In this document: positions 1 through 9,568 of the stretch, piece by piece | How the letters are laid out: every line of letters starts with the position of its first letter | Numbering within the stretch: position 1 is the stretch's first letter | Notes under the pieces: generated by a model | Database searches by the model: none | The model's input: the letters and a program-made list of their open reading frames with translations, nothing else | What the model was told of the DNA's origin: nothing | Source: Marinobacterium nitratireducens | Lineage (GTDB): Bacteria > Pseudomonadota > Gammaproteobacteria > Pseudomonadales > Balneatricaceae | Length of the DNA stretch: 64,000 nucleotides | Direction: 5' to 3' | Assembly (NCBI RefSeq): GCF_014645375.1 | Contig: NZ_BMLT01000002.1 | Location: 248,001-312,000 of the forward strand | Program-made: the position numbers and the translations under genes

Positions 1-8
1 CGCCTGGC

Positions 9-263
<255 letters not shown>

Positions 264-289
264 CTACCTCACTGACTACGGTAAAAAGT

Positions 290-820
<531 letters not shown>

Positions 821-985
821 TTAGCCGAATTGCCTGGAGCGTACAAATACAATAATGGAATGCATCTTTAAGTTTGGGTTATAAAAACGCATGGCTTTTA
901 TTCGTTGCAGTCATATAGATGAAGACCCTGTCGAGGGCTTCGTGCAAGTGGGGTCGAGCGTTGTAATATAACTGTCACGGGATGC

Positions 986-1011
986 TTTTACATTGCTATG
1001 GCATTGTAAAA
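986..1011. promoter_or_regulatory. 26-bp palindrome, probable TetR operator
   Basis: The outer arms TTTTACA and TGTAAAA are perfectly complementary, and 11 of 13 base pairs match across the whole site, centred between 998 and 999. It ends 25 bases before the TetR start codon. The size and TTTACA/TGTAAA arms resemble known operators of AcrR/TtgR-type repressors. That it is the autoregulatory operator is inferred from position. Confidence 0.6.
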
Positions 1012-1036
1012 ATTTGGTAATGGAGCTGTCATTAAT

Positions 1037-1663
1037 ATGGTCAGGCGTTCGCCGCAAGAGGCTGAAAAAACGCGCCAGGCGCTGCTGCAGTCGGCGCTCG
1101 ACGTGTTCAGCGAAAAGGGCGCTGCCAACGGCACCCTCAAGGAAGTGGCGGCTCGCGCCCAGGTGACCCACGGCGCGCTCTACTGGCATTTCAAGGATCG
1201 GGCGGCCCTCTTGCAGGGGCTGTTCGAGCACTCGGAGCTTCCTTTCGACCAGCACTATCTGGAGCAGTTGCAGGCCTCGCGCCAGGATGCGCTCGAGGCT
1301 CTGGAAGGTTATCTGCTTGGCCTGTTGCGCGATATTCACACGCAGCCGCACAGCCACAAGGTGTACCGGCTTTTCTACAGCGGTAGCGACACCTGTGCCG
1401 AGCTCGCCGGGTTGGCGGGGCTGCGGCGTGAGGCGCTGGAGCAACCCCTCGAGCACATCCATCACTTTCTCAAACTGGCGCGCAAGCAGGGGCTCATCGG
1501 TTTGAAGAAGCGTCAGCTCGACCCGATGGCCAGTGCCATCTTCTGCCTGCTGGTTGGCGTGCTGCAGTCGGCGCAACTGACTCCGGAACTGTTCAGCTGC
1601 GATAACCAGGGGGCTCTGCTGGTGCGCAGCTGCATCGATGGCCTTCGCGCCAGCGCAAAATAG
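1037..1663 (+). CDS. TetR/AcrR-family transcriptional regulator
   Basis: A 208-residue repressor-type protein. The N-terminal helix-turn-helix (about residues 10-57) includes the family hallmark THGALYWHFKDR. The C-terminal part is the variable ligand pocket. It resembles AcrR, MtrR and TtgR, which control RND efflux pumps, but no pump gene is adjacent: coaD lies on one side and rsmD, convergent with only 10 bases between, on the other. A GGAG ribosome site lies 11 bases before the ATG. A 26-bp palindrome just upstream is probably its own operator. The ligand and regulon are unknown. Confidence 0.9.
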   Translation: MVRRSPQEAEKTRQALLQSALDVFSEKGAANGTLKEVAARAQVTHGALYWHFKDRAALLQGLFEHSELPFDQHYLEQLQASRQDALEALEGYLLGLLRDIHTQPHSHKVYRLFYSGSDTCAELAGLAGLRREALEQPLEHIHHFLKLARKQGLIGLKKRQLDPMASAIFCLLVGVLQSAQLTPELFSCDNQGALLVRSCIDGLRASAK

Positions 1664-1673
1664 AATCTAAGGC

Positions 1674-2303
1674 TTACTGGGGCAGGCTCTCGCCCTCGCG
1701 GATAAACAGCCGGTAGCTTACCTGACCGGCGGTCTTGCTGCGCAGTTCCTTCCAGCTTTCGGGCAGCCTTGGCAGGCCCAGTTCGCTCTCGGCTTCGATA
1801 TAGATCAGCGCCTGGTCGGCCAGCAGGTTGCGCGACTCGAGCAGCTCGCACGCCAGCGGCAGCAGGTCGCAGCGAAACGGCGGGTCGAGGAAGACCAGGT
1901 CATAGCGCGCCTCCAGATCGGTCTGGCGCTGCAACAGCCAGTCCATTGCCGCGGCTTCCACAACCTCGGCGTTGCGCGCGTTGAGTCGCTGCAGGTTGTC
2001 GCGCAGTTGCCGTGTCACCGCCGGTGAATTGTCCACGAAGGTGGCGCTGAGGGCGCCGCGTGAAAGCGCTTCCAGTCCCAGCGCGCCGCTGCCGGCGAAA
2101 AGGTCGAGGCAGCGGGCCCCCGGCACGTAGGCCTGCAGCCAGTTGAACAGGGTCTCCCTGACCCGGTCCGGGGTCGGTCGCAACCCCTGGAGGGCCGGAA
2201 AGTTCAGACGTCGCCCACGCCACTCGCCGGCGATGATCCGCAGCTCGCCCTCTTCGAAAGTGGCCGGTTTAGCACGGCCTCGGGGTCTGTTGTGTCTGCC
2301 CAT
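1674..2303 (-). CDS. rsmD: 16S rRNA (guanine(966)-N(2))-methyltransferase
   Basis: This enzyme methylates G966 of 16S rRNA within the assembled small subunit. The protein opens with the family motif RIIAGEWRGR, followed by the RPT-DRVRETLFNW segment. The SAM-binding LDLFAGSGALGLEALSRGA loop comes next, then the catalytic DPPF (LDPPFR). I chose the ATG at 2303 (209 residues). A longer reading from 2360 would run through the heptamer repeat upstream and add 19 residues that do not look like the family. It sits 64 bases downstream of the M16-like gene, matching Pseudomonas gene order. Confidence 0.94.
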   Translation of the reverse strand: MGRHNRPRGRAKPATFEEGELRIIAGEWRGRRLNFPALQGLRPTPDRVRETLFNWLQAYVPGARCLDLFAGSGALGLEALSRGALSATFVDNSPAVTRQLRDNLQRLNARNAEVVEAAAMDWLLQRQTDLEARYDLVFLDPPFRCDLLPLACELLESRNLLADQALIYIEAESELGLPRLPESWKELRSKTAGQVSYRLFIREGESLPQ

Positions 2304-2350
2304 GCAGTTTCCAGTCACCAATTGTCGTTTCACGGAAGTCAGTCGACACC

Positions 2351-2384
2351 CACTCACCACTCACCACTCACCACTCACCACTCT
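2351..2384. repeat. heptanucleotide tandem array (CACTCAC)n
   Basis: Four perfect head-to-tail copies of CACTCAC fill the gap between rsmD and the upstream M16-like gene, followed by a degenerate fifth. Similar 7-base arrays with other units occur elsewhere in the window. Confidence 0.85.
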
Positions 2385-3561
2385 CCATCAGGCCTGTGCC
2401 GTTCAGCTCGATGCGGATCAGGGGTTCGGGGTCGAGATAGTGCGACATCCGCGCGCCAATGTCATCCTCGTCCGCGGCTTCCAGCGCCCCGATAATGGCG
2501 TCGAGCGGTTGCTGTGGCCGCTGGTACAGGACATTGGCGACCAGCTCGTCCAGCTGACCGGAGGGGGCGTCGAGAAGCGCCCGGTACTGCAGCAGCAGCT
2601 GCTCCCGGGCGCGGCGGACGGGGGCCGCGGCTTTGCGCAGCAGGCTTTCCGGGTCCTGCAGTGTCGCCGGCAGCACCAGAGCGCGAAAGCCGCCCTGGTG
2701 CAGTGCCTGCCACTGCAGCCGGTACTGCATTGACGGCTGCGCGTCGAGCAGAAGCCTCAGGCTCGTGAATGCCAGCAGCTCGTTGGCGTAGTCCGGGCTG
2801 TCCCGCCCCGCAGCGGCTCCGCCCAGCAGCCGCATGGACGGGTGGCGCGCGTCGTCCAGCTGCAGTCGCAACTGGCGGACCGGCTGCAGCGGCGCAATGC
2901 TGGTCGCTGGCCGGGGGGCACCCTCGGGCAGGCTGTCGGCGGTGCGGGCGGCGATATCGGGGGCTCGGGGCCCGCCGATCAATACCCGCGGGGGCGATCC
3001 GGAAACAGCAGCCTGCAGGGCCTGCCAGCGGTCTGCCAGGTTCGCCGGCGAAGCCGGGGGCTGCAACTGCGACAGAAAACGGTTCAGCAGTATCTGGTCA
3101 GGCTGCTGGCCAGCCAGATACTGTTGTGCCTGCAGCCGCTGCAACTGGGTCTCGGGGATGGGTTCCGGCGCCGTCAACAGCTGCAGCAGCGGGCTCAGGT
3201 CGGGTACCCCGGCTGCGGCCGGCCAACTCAGGCGCAGTTGCAGATGGTCCGCCTGTGCGCTGATCGTTGCCGGCCAGTCGTGCCGGGTCAGGCGCGACTC
3301 CAGTTGCGCCGCCATCGCCTGCTGGACGAGACGCTGTGCGGGAGCGATGGCGAGGCCGGTAGCGTAGATCAGGCGGACTTCGTGATACGGGCTGTCCGGC
3401 TGTTCCAGCCAGTACAGTTCGCGGTCCGGCCATTTTTCGGCGATGGGTATGTCGGTCCCGGCGGGGCCGAGGGAGGCCAGCAGCAGAATCAGGCCCGGCA
3501 GCACGACGAGCAGCGTCTTCAGGGTCCGGCGGCTGAAGCGCGGCCGGTAGGTGTCGGGCAT
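2368..3561 (-). CDS. M16 (insulinase)-like protein without the zinc motif
   Basis: A 397-residue envelope protein. The N-terminal membrane segment (about residues 13-35) suggests a periplasmic domain anchored in the inner membrane. Position next to ftsY and overall pattern (YHEVRLIYATG near the start, a long helical Gln/Leu-rich second half) match the M16 peptidase-like genes at this locus in Pseudomonas. I find no HxxEH zinc motif, so it is probably not a peptidase by itself. The start at 3561 has an AGGAA ribosome site; a longer frame to 3696 lacks one. The gene is divergent from ftsY. Active M16 enzymes are often paired with such inactive partners, but no active one is encoded here. Confidence 0.75.
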   Translation of the reverse strand: MPDTYRPRFSRRTLKTLLVVLPGLILLLASLGPAGTDIPIAEKWPDRELYWLEQPDSPYHEVRLIYATGLAIAPAQRLVQQAMAAQLESRLTRHDWPATISAQADHLQLRLSWPAAAGVPDLSPLLQLLTAPEPIPETQLQRLQAQQYLAGQQPDQILLNRFLSQLQPPASPANLADRWQALQAAVSGSPPRVLIGGPRAPDIAARTADSLPEGAPRPATSIAPLQPVRQLRLQLDDARHPSMRLLGGAAAGRDSPDYANELLAFTSLRLLLDAQPSMQYRLQWQALHQGGFRALVLPATLQDPESLLRKAAAPVRRAREQLLLQYRALLDAPSGQLDELVANVLYQRPQQPLDAIIGALEAADEDDIGARMSHYLDPEPLIRIELNGTGLMESGEW

Positions 3562-3707
3562 GCTTGGGTTCCTGTCGTCGAGGCTATGGGTTCTGTGTTC
3601 CGGAGGTAGGAAAAATTTCCCGCAGCGGCGTGATCGGGACGGCAAAATCCGGCGAACTCCTATGATAAGATACCGCGCTCGACGGGAAAGCTGCACAGGA
3701 TATTCAG

Positions 3708-5099
3708 GTGGAAGTTTTATTTAGATGGATGGTCGACAACGGATGGAATCCTTCGATCGTAACCTGGGTCGGGGCTGCTCTGTTTCTGGTCATCATGTTC
3801 GGGATCTATTTCTATATCCGGGGTGACAAGAGTTCGCAGGACCAGGCCGAAACACCGGCCGTCAAGGCGAAGAAACGGGAAGCCGCCGCAACCGACACGC
3901 CCACCAAGGCGCAACCGAAGGCTGCCGCACCGGGCGATACGGCGAAAGCCGCCAAACCGAAGAAGGCCGGCGGGGAGACGTCCGCAGCTGCGCAAGCTGA
4001 GGTCGCTGCGGAGTCTGAGGTTGCTGCGGCCGACGCCAGCGCTGCTGCCGTGGTGGCGCCGGAGCCTGAAGCCGCGCCTGAGCCGCAGGCAGAGCCCGAG
4101 CCGCAGCCAGAGCCTGCACAGGGACCCCGACCGGAACCGAAGTCTGCGCCCGCCGCTGCCGTCAGCGCCGAAAAACAGGGCGGCATGTTTGCCCGCATGA
4201 AGGCCGGCCTGAGCCGCACCAAGGCCAATCTCGGCGAAAAGCTCGGCAATCTTTTCCTGGGCGCCAAGGAAATCGATGACGAACTGCTCGAGGATATCGA
4301 AACACTGCTGCTCACCGCCGAAGTCGGCGTCGAGGCGACCACCGAGATCATCAAGCGCCTCACCGATCGTGTCGAGCGCAAGCAGCTGGCCGATCCGGCG
4401 GCCCTGCAGGAGGCGCTGCAGCAGGAGCTGGCGTCGCTGCTGCACGAGGTCGAGCAGCCGCTGGATATCGCTATCGATCAGGAAAAGCGCCCCTACGTGA
4501 TCCTGATGGTGGGCGTCAACGGCGTCGGCAAGACCACCACCATCGGTAAACTGGCCAAGCGCTACCAGTCCGAGGGCAAGTCGGTGATGCTGGCGGCCGG
4601 CGACACCTTCCGCGCGGCGGCGGTGGAACAGCTGCAGGTCTGGGGCGAGCGCAACGCCGTGCCGGTGGTGGCGCAGCACACCGGGGCCGATTCGGCGTCG
4701 GTGCTGTTCGATGCGCTGCAGTCGGCCAAGGCGCGTGATGTCGATGTGCTGATCGCGGATACCGCCGGACGGCTGCAGAACAAGGATAACCTGATGCAGG
4801 AGCTGCAGAAGGTGGTCCGGGTGATGAAGAAGCTGGATCCGGAAGCGCCGCACGAGGTGATGCTGGTACTGGACGCCGGTACCGGCCAGAACGCCCTCAG
4901 CCAGGCGCGCATCTTCCGCGAAGCGGTTGGCGTCAGCGGCATCACCCTGACCAAGCTCGACGGCACCGCCAAGGGCGGCATCATCTTCGCCATCGCCAGG
5001 CAGCAAGGCTTGCCGATCCGCTTTATCGGTGTCGGCGAGCAGGCCGAGGATCTGCGGCCCTTTGCCGCCGACGATTTCGTCAAGGCGCTGTTCGACTGA
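3708..5099 (+). CDS. ftsY: signal recognition particle receptor FtsY
   Basis: The SRP docking GTPase, which delivers nascent membrane proteins to the translocon. The NG domain occupies roughly residues 170-463. It contains GTP motifs GVNGVGKTTT (269-278), DTFRAAAVEQL, DTAGR and TKLDGTAKGG. The start is a GTG with AGGA seven bases upstream. Unusually, the N-terminus carries a strong hydrophobic segment (about residues 15-37). A long Ala/Glu/Pro-rich low-complexity linker (about 40-155) follows it. Many FtsY proteins have only the acidic A region and associate with the membrane peripherally. It heads the ftsY-ftsE-ftsX-rpoH block. Confidence 0.97.
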   Translation: MEVLFRWMVDNGWNPSIVTWVGAALFLVIMFGIYFYIRGDKSSQDQAETPAVKAKKREAAATDTPTKAQPKAAAPGDTAKAAKPKKAGGETSAAAQAEVAAESEVAAADASAAAVVAPEPEAAPEPQAEPEPQPEPAQGPRPEPKSAPAAAVSAEKQGGMFARMKAGLSRTKANLGEKLGNLFLGAKEIDDELLEDIETLLLTAEVGVEATTEIIKRLTDRVERKQLADPAALQEALQQELASLLHEVEQPLDIAIDQEKRPYVILMVGVNGVGKTTTIGKLAKRYQSEGKSVMLAAGDTFRAAAVEQLQVWGERNAVPVVAQHTGADSASVLFDALQSAKARDVDVLIADTAGRLQNKDNLMQELQKVVRVMKKLDPEAPHEVMLVLDAGTGQNALSQARIFREAVGVSGITLTKLDGTAKGGIIFAIARQQGLPIRFIGVGEQAEDLRPFAADDFVKALFD

Positions 5100-5125
5100 C
5101 CCGCCACACCAGGAGGGAACCCCAG

Positions 5126-5797
5126 ATGGCACTGATCAGTTTCGACAATGTCAGCAAGCGCTATCCCAGCGGGCAGGAGGCTCTTAGCAATGTCTCCTTC
5201 ACGCTGCGGGAGGGCGAGATGGCCTTCCTGACAGGGCACTCCGGGGCAGGCAAGAGCACCCTGCTGCGGATGATCATGCTGATGGAGCGTCCGTCGCAGG
5301 GGCAGCTCGTGGTGGGCGACCAGAACCTCTCGCGTCTGCCGCGGCGCGAGCTTCCCTACCACCGGCGCCGCATTGGCGTGGTGTTCCAGAATCATCAGCT
5401 GCTGTTCGATCGCAGCGTTTTCGACAACGTGGTGCTGCCGCTGCAGATCTGCGGCTACGATACCGAGGATGCGTCGCGCCGGGTGCGGGCGGCGCTGAAC
5501 AAGGTCGGTCTGCTCGACAAGGAGCGCCTGAACCCGATCAGTCTCTCGAGCGGCGAGCAGCAGCGCGTCGGTATCGCCCGTGCCATCGTGCACAAGCCGC
5601 AGGTACTGCTGGCGGACGAGCCAACCGGAAACCTGGACCCCCAGTTGTCGGAAGAGATCATGAAACTGTTTCAGCAGTTCAACCGCGTCGGTACCACGGT
5701 GCTGATCGCCAGCCACGACCTGGGGCTGATCGAACGCATGCGTCATCGCACCCTGGTATTGCGCAACGGGAGGCTGATCGCCGATGGCCGCGGATAA
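5126..5797 (+). CDS. ftsE: cell division ATP-binding protein FtsE
   Basis: The ATPase half of FtsEX, the ABC-type complex that activates septal peptidoglycan hydrolases at the divisome. Walker A is GHSGAGKST (residues 37-45), the ABC signature LSSGEQQR (140-147) and Walker B VLLADEP (160-166). The 223-residue length is standard. It starts 26 bases after ftsY behind an AGGAGG-like site and overlaps ftsX by 14 bases, which suggests translational coupling. Confidence 0.97.
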   Translation: MALISFDNVSKRYPSGQEALSNVSFTLREGEMAFLTGHSGAGKSTLLRMIMLMERPSQGQLVVGDQNLSRLPRRELPYHRRRIGVVFQNHQLLFDRSVFDNVVLPLQICGYDTEDASRRVRAALNKVGLLDKERLNPISLSSGEQQRVGIARAIVHKPQVLLADEPTGNLDPQLSEEIMKLFQQFNRVGTTVLIASHDLGLIERMRHRTLVLRNGRLIADGRG

Positions 5798-6791
5798 CAG
5801 AAGCGCGCGGCCGGAGCGCCGCGATAGCGCAGCGCCGGGACGGCGTGGCGCCGAGCAGCACCGCATTGCACTGCGCGACCGCAACCGCAACTGGCGCCGT
5901 CACCACCTGCTGGTTGCCAGGCAGAGCTGGGCGCGGCTGTTCGCCACGCCGCTGCCAACTCTGATCACTCTGGCGGTGCTGGCGATTGCGCTGGCGCTGC
6001 CGGGCTTTCTGCTGACCGGGCTTGCCAACCTGCAGCGGCTGAGCGATGGCTGGGATCACGAGCCGCGTATCAGCCTGTACCTGCGGGCCGATCTCGACGA
6101 CGAGGCTGCCGACCGTTTCAGTCGCAGTCTGCTGCTGCGCGACGACCTGTCGTCGGTGGAACTGGTGAGCCGGACGCAGGGGCTGGTGGAGTTTCGGGAA
6201 ATGTCGGGCTTTGGCAATATCGTCGACCTGCTGGACGAGAATCCGCTGCCGGCGGTGATCCTGGTGCAGCCGGCCAGCAGCGGTATTACCGAGTTGCCGC
6301 TGCTCAGGGCTCGGCTCCAGGAGCTGGCTGAGGTCGACGAGGCGGTGCTGGACATGGAGTGGCTGCAGCGCCTCAACGCCTTCGTACTGCTGGCCGAACG
6401 TACCGTGCTGGTGTTGGGGCTGCTGCTCGCGCTGGCGGTGCTGCTGGTGGTCGGCAACACCATCCGGCTGGCGATCGAAAGCCGCCGTGACGAGATCGTC
6501 GTCGTCAAGCTGATCGGCGGCACAGATGCCTGGGTGCGCCGTCCCTTCCTCTATACCGGCGTCTGGTATGGCCTGCTCGGGGCTGTGCTGGCCTGGTGCT
6601 TGATCCAGTTCAGCCTGCTGCTGCTGAGCGAGCCGGTATCGGAGCTTGCGCGTCTGTACAGCAGCGACTTCGAACCGTCGGGCCTCGGCGTCGCCGGCGC
6701 GCTGCTCCTGCTCGGCTGCAGTCTGCTGCTGGGCTGGCTCGGCGCCTGGCTGGCGGTCGGGCATCATATGCGCGAGATCGAACCGTCATGA
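5784..6791 (+). CDS. ftsX: cell division protein FtsX
   Basis: The membrane half of FtsEX. The Arg-rich cytoplasmic N-terminus (about residues 1-50) precedes a first membrane helix (about 58-80). A periplasmic domain of roughly 120 residues follows, then three more helices (about 205-227, 250-280, 300-325). This is the expected four-helix FtsX topology. The periplasmic loop relays ATP hydrolysis by FtsE to amidase activators. The coding sequence begins inside ftsE. The gap to rpoH is 140 bases. Confidence 0.95.
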   Translation: MAADNRSARPERRDSAAPGRRGAEQHRIALRDRNRNWRRHHLLVARQSWARLFATPLPTLITLAVLAIALALPGFLLTGLANLQRLSDGWDHEPRISLYLRADLDDEAADRFSRSLLLRDDLSSVELVSRTQGLVEFREMSGFGNIVDLLDENPLPAVILVQPASSGITELPLLRARLQELAEVDEAVLDMEWLQRLNAFVLLAERTVLVLGLLLALAVLLVVGNTIRLAIESRRDEIVVVKLIGGTDAWVRRPFLYTGVWYGLLGAVLAWCLIQFSLLLLSEPVSELARLYSSDFEPSGLGVAGALLLLGCSLLLGWLGAWLAVGHHMREIEPS

Positions 6792-6803
6792 ATCCTGCAC
6801 ACT

Positions 6804-6832
6804 TGCGATTTATGGTTGTAATCGCTAAGTTA
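6804..6832 (+). promoter_or_regulatory. candidate sigma-70 promoter for rpoH
   Basis: TTGCGA (6804-6809) and TAAGTT (6827-6832) are separated by 17 bases in the ftsX-rpoH gap, giving rpoH a leader of about 90 bases. rpoH is usually transcribed from its own promoters, and its leader can act as an RNA thermometer. Both points are inference here. Confidence 0.4.
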
Positions 6833-6931
6833 TTCCGTCCGCTGCGCGAACTCCGGCCGGAACTTACCGAATTTGCTCCGGTCATAGCTGCGGATTCAAT
6901 GCTAGTTACTGTATCAACGAGGTCAAACTGA

Positions 6932-7789
6932 ATGGGCAAGAGCCTGCAACTCGTCGAACACCTCTCTCCGGGACGCAACCTGGATGCCTACATGCAGTCG
7001 GTCAGCTCGATCTCCGTGCTGTCGGCCGAGGAGGAGCGCGAGCTGGCGGACCGCCTTTACTACCAGAATGATCTGGAAGCGGCGCGCCGTCTGGTTATGT
7101 CGCACCTGCGTTTTGTTGTACATATCGCCAAGACCTACTCCGGCTACGGACTGCAGCTGGGCGACCTGATCCAGGAAGGTAACGTCGGCCTGATGAAGGC
7201 GGTCAAGCGCTTCGATCCCAGCATGGGTGTACGGCTGGTGTCGTTTGCCGTGCACTGGATCAAGGCCGAGATGCACGAATTCATCCTGCGTAACTGGCGT
7301 ATCGTCAAGATCGCCACCACCAAGGCGCAGCGCAAGCTGTTCTTCAATCTGCGCTCGCAGAAGAAGAGCCTGGGCTGGATGACCAACGACGAAGTCAAGG
7401 CCGTGGCCGAGGATCTGGGCGTCGAAGCCGCAGTGGTGCGGCAGATGGAAGGCCGCCTGGCTTCCGCCGACACCGCCTTCGATGCGCCGGTCGACGAAGA
7501 CGAAGACCGGGCCTACCTGGCGCCGGCCAGCTACCTCGAGGATCAGAGCGCCGACCCGGCGCTGCAGCTCGAGAACGCCGACTGGGAGCAGCAGTCGCAG
7601 CAGCAACTGGTTGCTGCCATGCAGCAGCTCGACGAGCGCAGCCAGGATATTCTGGTGCAGCGCTGGCTGCAGGAGGAGAAAGCGACACTGCACGAGCTGG
7701 CCGCCAAGTATCAGGTGTCCGCCGAGCGTATCCGCCAGCTCGAAAAGAACGCCATGAAGAAGATCAAGGGTTCGCTGCTGCAGGCCTGA
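6932..7789 (+). CDS. rpoH: RNA polymerase sigma factor RpoH (sigma-32)
   Basis: The heat-shock sigma factor. Region 2 includes the polymerase-binding [20 protein letters not shown] and the -10 recognition stretch with [14 protein letters not shown]. The RpoH box, [11 protein letters not shown], follows at about residue 125 and separates it from other sigma-70 family members. Region 4 ends with the helix-turn-helix [18 protein letters not shown]. The 285-residue length is normal. A GAGG site lies nine bases before the ATG. A strong terminator follows. clpB at 46.6 kb has a matching sigma-32-like promoter. Confidence 0.98.
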   Translation: MGKSLQLVEHLSPGRNLDAYMQSVSSISVLSAEEERELADRLYYQNDLEAARRLVMSHLRFVVHIAKTYSGYGLQLGDLIQEGNVGLMKAVKRFDPSMGVRLVSFAVHWIKAEMHEFILRNWRIVKIATTKAQRKLFFNLRSQKKSLGWMTNDEVKAVAEDLGVEAAVVRQMEGRLASADTAFDAPVDEDEDRAYLAPASYLEDQSADPALQLENADWEQQSQQQLVAAMQQLDERSQDILVQRWLQEEKATLHELAAKYQVSAERIRQLEKNAMKKIKGSLLQA

Positions 7790-7809
7790 AAATCGCTCTC
7801 CGCGTTACC

Positions 7810-7840
7810 GGGGGCCGCCTTTGGGCGGCCCCTGTCGTTT
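7810..7840 (+). terminator. rho-independent terminator after rpoH
   Basis: The arms GGGGCCGCC and GGGCGGCCCC close a three-base TTT loop (7810-7832), followed by a T-rich CTGTCGTTT run. It ends the ftsY-ftsE-ftsX-rpoH block. Confidence 0.8.
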
Positions 7841-7954
7841 ATACGGCTGAAACCCTGGCAACATCCCCCCAGGCGCCGGTTTCGGCTACAATAGTGCCCC
7901 CTTTTGATCGCTCAGGCGTCTGCGGACACCGGAGCCTCTGTGCCGGGACCCCAA

Positions 7955-8362
7955 ATGAATGCAGCAATCCACCTGCGACTGGCAGCCTGCAGCGGCTTTG
8001 TCGCGGTCGCGCTGGGCGCTTTCGCCGCCCACGGACTCAAGTCGCAGCTTGCGCCGGCGTTGCTCGAGGTCTTCCAGACCGCGGTGCAGTACCAGTTCTA
8101 TCACAGCCTGGCCTGGCTGCTGGTGGCACTCGCCGGGCTGTTCGGCCAGGCCGGCAAGCGTCTGCGTTTCAGCGGTTACTGTTTCGGCATCGGCATACTG
8201 CTGTTCAGCGGCAGCCTCTACGTGCTGGCGCTTGGCGGCGTGCACTGGCTCGGGGCTGTCACGCCGCTGGGCGGTGTCGCCTTTTTGTTGGGCTGGTTGC
8301 TGCTAGCCGGCTCGGCGGGCACGCTGGTGCCGCGGACACCCCAACAACGCGCCGGTGACTGA
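7955..8362 (+). CDS. DUF423 family (YgdD-like) membrane protein
   Basis: A small inner-membrane protein of 135 residues with four hydrophobic helices. The family signature GAFAAHGLKSQL appears near the N-terminus, followed by FQTAVQYQFYHSLAWLLVAL. I start it at the ATG at 7955: the first helix begins about ten residues later and the length then fits the family. The frame stays open to 7904. The function of DUF423 proteins is not established. Its stop lies 34 bases before the thiS start. Confidence 0.85.
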   Translation: MNAAIHLRLAACSGFVAVALGAFAAHGLKSQLAPALLEVFQTAVQYQFYHSLAWLLVALAGLFGQAGKRLRFSGYCFGIGILLFSGSLYVLALGGVHWLGAVTPLGGVAFLLGWLLLAGSAGTLVPRTPQQRAGD

Positions 8363-8396
8363 ACACTGGCGTCACAGACAGTTCGGAATTGGAACA

Positions 8397-8597
8397 ATGC
8401 GAATTCAGGTAAACGGTGACAACATGGAGCTTCGCGACGGCGCCAGCCTTGCGGAGCTGGTCGAACAGCTCGGCTTCGCCGGCAAGCGTATTGCCGCCGA
8501 GGTGAACCTCGAGATCGTGCCGCGCAGCGAACACGACAGGCTTTCGCTCAACGATGGCGACCGCGTCGAAATCGTGCATGCGATAGGCGGGGGCTGA
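8397..8597 (+). CDS. thiS: sulfur carrier protein ThiS
   Basis: A 66-residue ubiquitin-fold protein that carries the thiazole sulfur as a C-terminal thiocarboxylate. The C-terminus ends in GGG (IVHAIGGG), giving the required terminal Gly-Gly. The start at 8397 has a GGAA ribosome site; an upstream in-frame ATG at 8355 overlaps the previous gene and adds 14 non-homologous residues. It is followed by thiG after 107 bases. No TPP riboswitch core was recognised upstream. Confidence 0.93.
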   Translation: MRIQVNGDNMELRDGASLAELVEQLGFAGKRIAAEVNLEIVPRSEHDRLSLNDGDRVEIVHAIGGG

Positions 8598-8704
8598 GGC
8601 CGCAAAGGGGCTGCAGGAGTTGTCGTGCCTCCGTTGTGGCGCGGGAGCAGCTGCAGCAGCCCGATGCAGATACAGGGTAATTCATAACAAAACGGTGGAG
8701 ACGA

Positions 8705-9499
8705 ATGTCAGAGCAAAAGCATCATGACCCGCTGATCATCGCGGGTAAGGAATACAACTCCAGGCTGCTGGTCGGAACCGGGAAATACAAGGATCTGGAC
8801 GAAACCCGTCTGGCAATCGAGGCCAGCGGTGCACAGATCGTCACGGTGGCGGTGCGTCGCACCAATATCGGCCAGAATGCCGACGAGCCCAACCTGCTCG
8901 ACGCCGTCTCCCCGGACAAATACACCATCCTGCCCAACACCGCCGGCTGCTACACGGCGGAGGACGCGGTTCGTACCTGCCGTCTGGCGCGCGAGCTGCT
9001 GGACGGGCACGATCTGGTGAAGCTCGAAGTGCTGGGCGACCAGAAAACTCTGTATCCGAACATTGTCGAAACCCTGAAAGCCGCCGAGACCCTGGTTCGC
9101 GATGGCTTCAAGGTGATGGTCTACACTAACGACGACCCGATCGTCGCCAAGCAGCTGGAAGAGATGGGCTGCGTCGCGGTGATGCCGCTGGGTTCGCTGA
9201 TCGGCTCCGGTCTCGGCATCCTGAACCCGCACAATATCCGCCTGATCATGGAGGCGGCAGAAGTCCCCGTGCTGGTGGACGCCGGCGTGGGTACCGCATC
9301 CGATGCTGCCATTGCCATGGAAATGGGCTGCGAGGGCGTGCTGATGAATACCGCCATTGCTGCGGCCCGGGATCCGATCCTGATGGCATCGGCGATGCGC
9401 AAGGCGATCGAAGCCGGTCGCGAGGCTTTCCTGGCCGGTCGTATGCCGCGCAAGCGATACGCCAGCGCCTCGTCGCCGCTCGAAGGCACCATTATTTGA
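8705..9499 (+). CDS. thiG: thiazole synthase
   Basis: This enzyme forms the thiamine thiazole phosphate ring from deoxyxylulose phosphate, dehydroglycine and ThiS thiocarboxylate. It is a (beta/alpha)8 barrel of 264 residues. The Schiff-base lysine is Lys106 in LVKLEVLGD. The phosphate-binding glycines are in [30 protein letters not shown] site precedes the ATG at seven bases. It works with ThiS from the preceding gene. Confidence 0.97.
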   Translation: MSEQKHHDPLIIAGKEYNSRLLVGTGKYKDLDETRLAIEASGAQIVTVAVRRTNIGQNADEPNLLDAVSPDKYTILPNTAGCYTAEDAVRTCRLARELLDGHDLVKLEVLGDQKTLYPNIVETLKAAETLVRDGFKVMVYTNDDPIVAKQLEEMGCVAVMPLGSLIGSGLGILNPHNIRLIMEAAEVPVLVDAGVGTASDAAIAMEMGCEGVLMNTAIAAARDPILMASAMRKAIEAGREAFLAGRMPRKRYASASSPLEGTII

Positions 9500-9504
9500 A
9501 ACAA

Positions 9505-9560
9505 GCGTGACAGGTTACGAGTGACGGGTGACCTGTCACCCGTAACCTGTCACCCGTAAC
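9505..9560. repeat. heptamer-derived inverted repeat between thiG and trmB
   Basis: The gap is made of GTGACRG/GTAACCC-like heptamers in both orientations. Positions 9521-9532 and 9535-9546 form a 12-base-pair hairpin with one mismatch and a two-base loop. It could terminate or attenuate thiG transcripts, although there is no U-tract. Confidence 0.7.
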
Positions 9561-9568
9561 GATTAAAA

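Noticed and set aside
7860-8704. TPP riboswitch ahead of thiS or thiG
   Set aside because: The conserved CTGAGA and ACCTGAT-type core elements are not seen in either gap.
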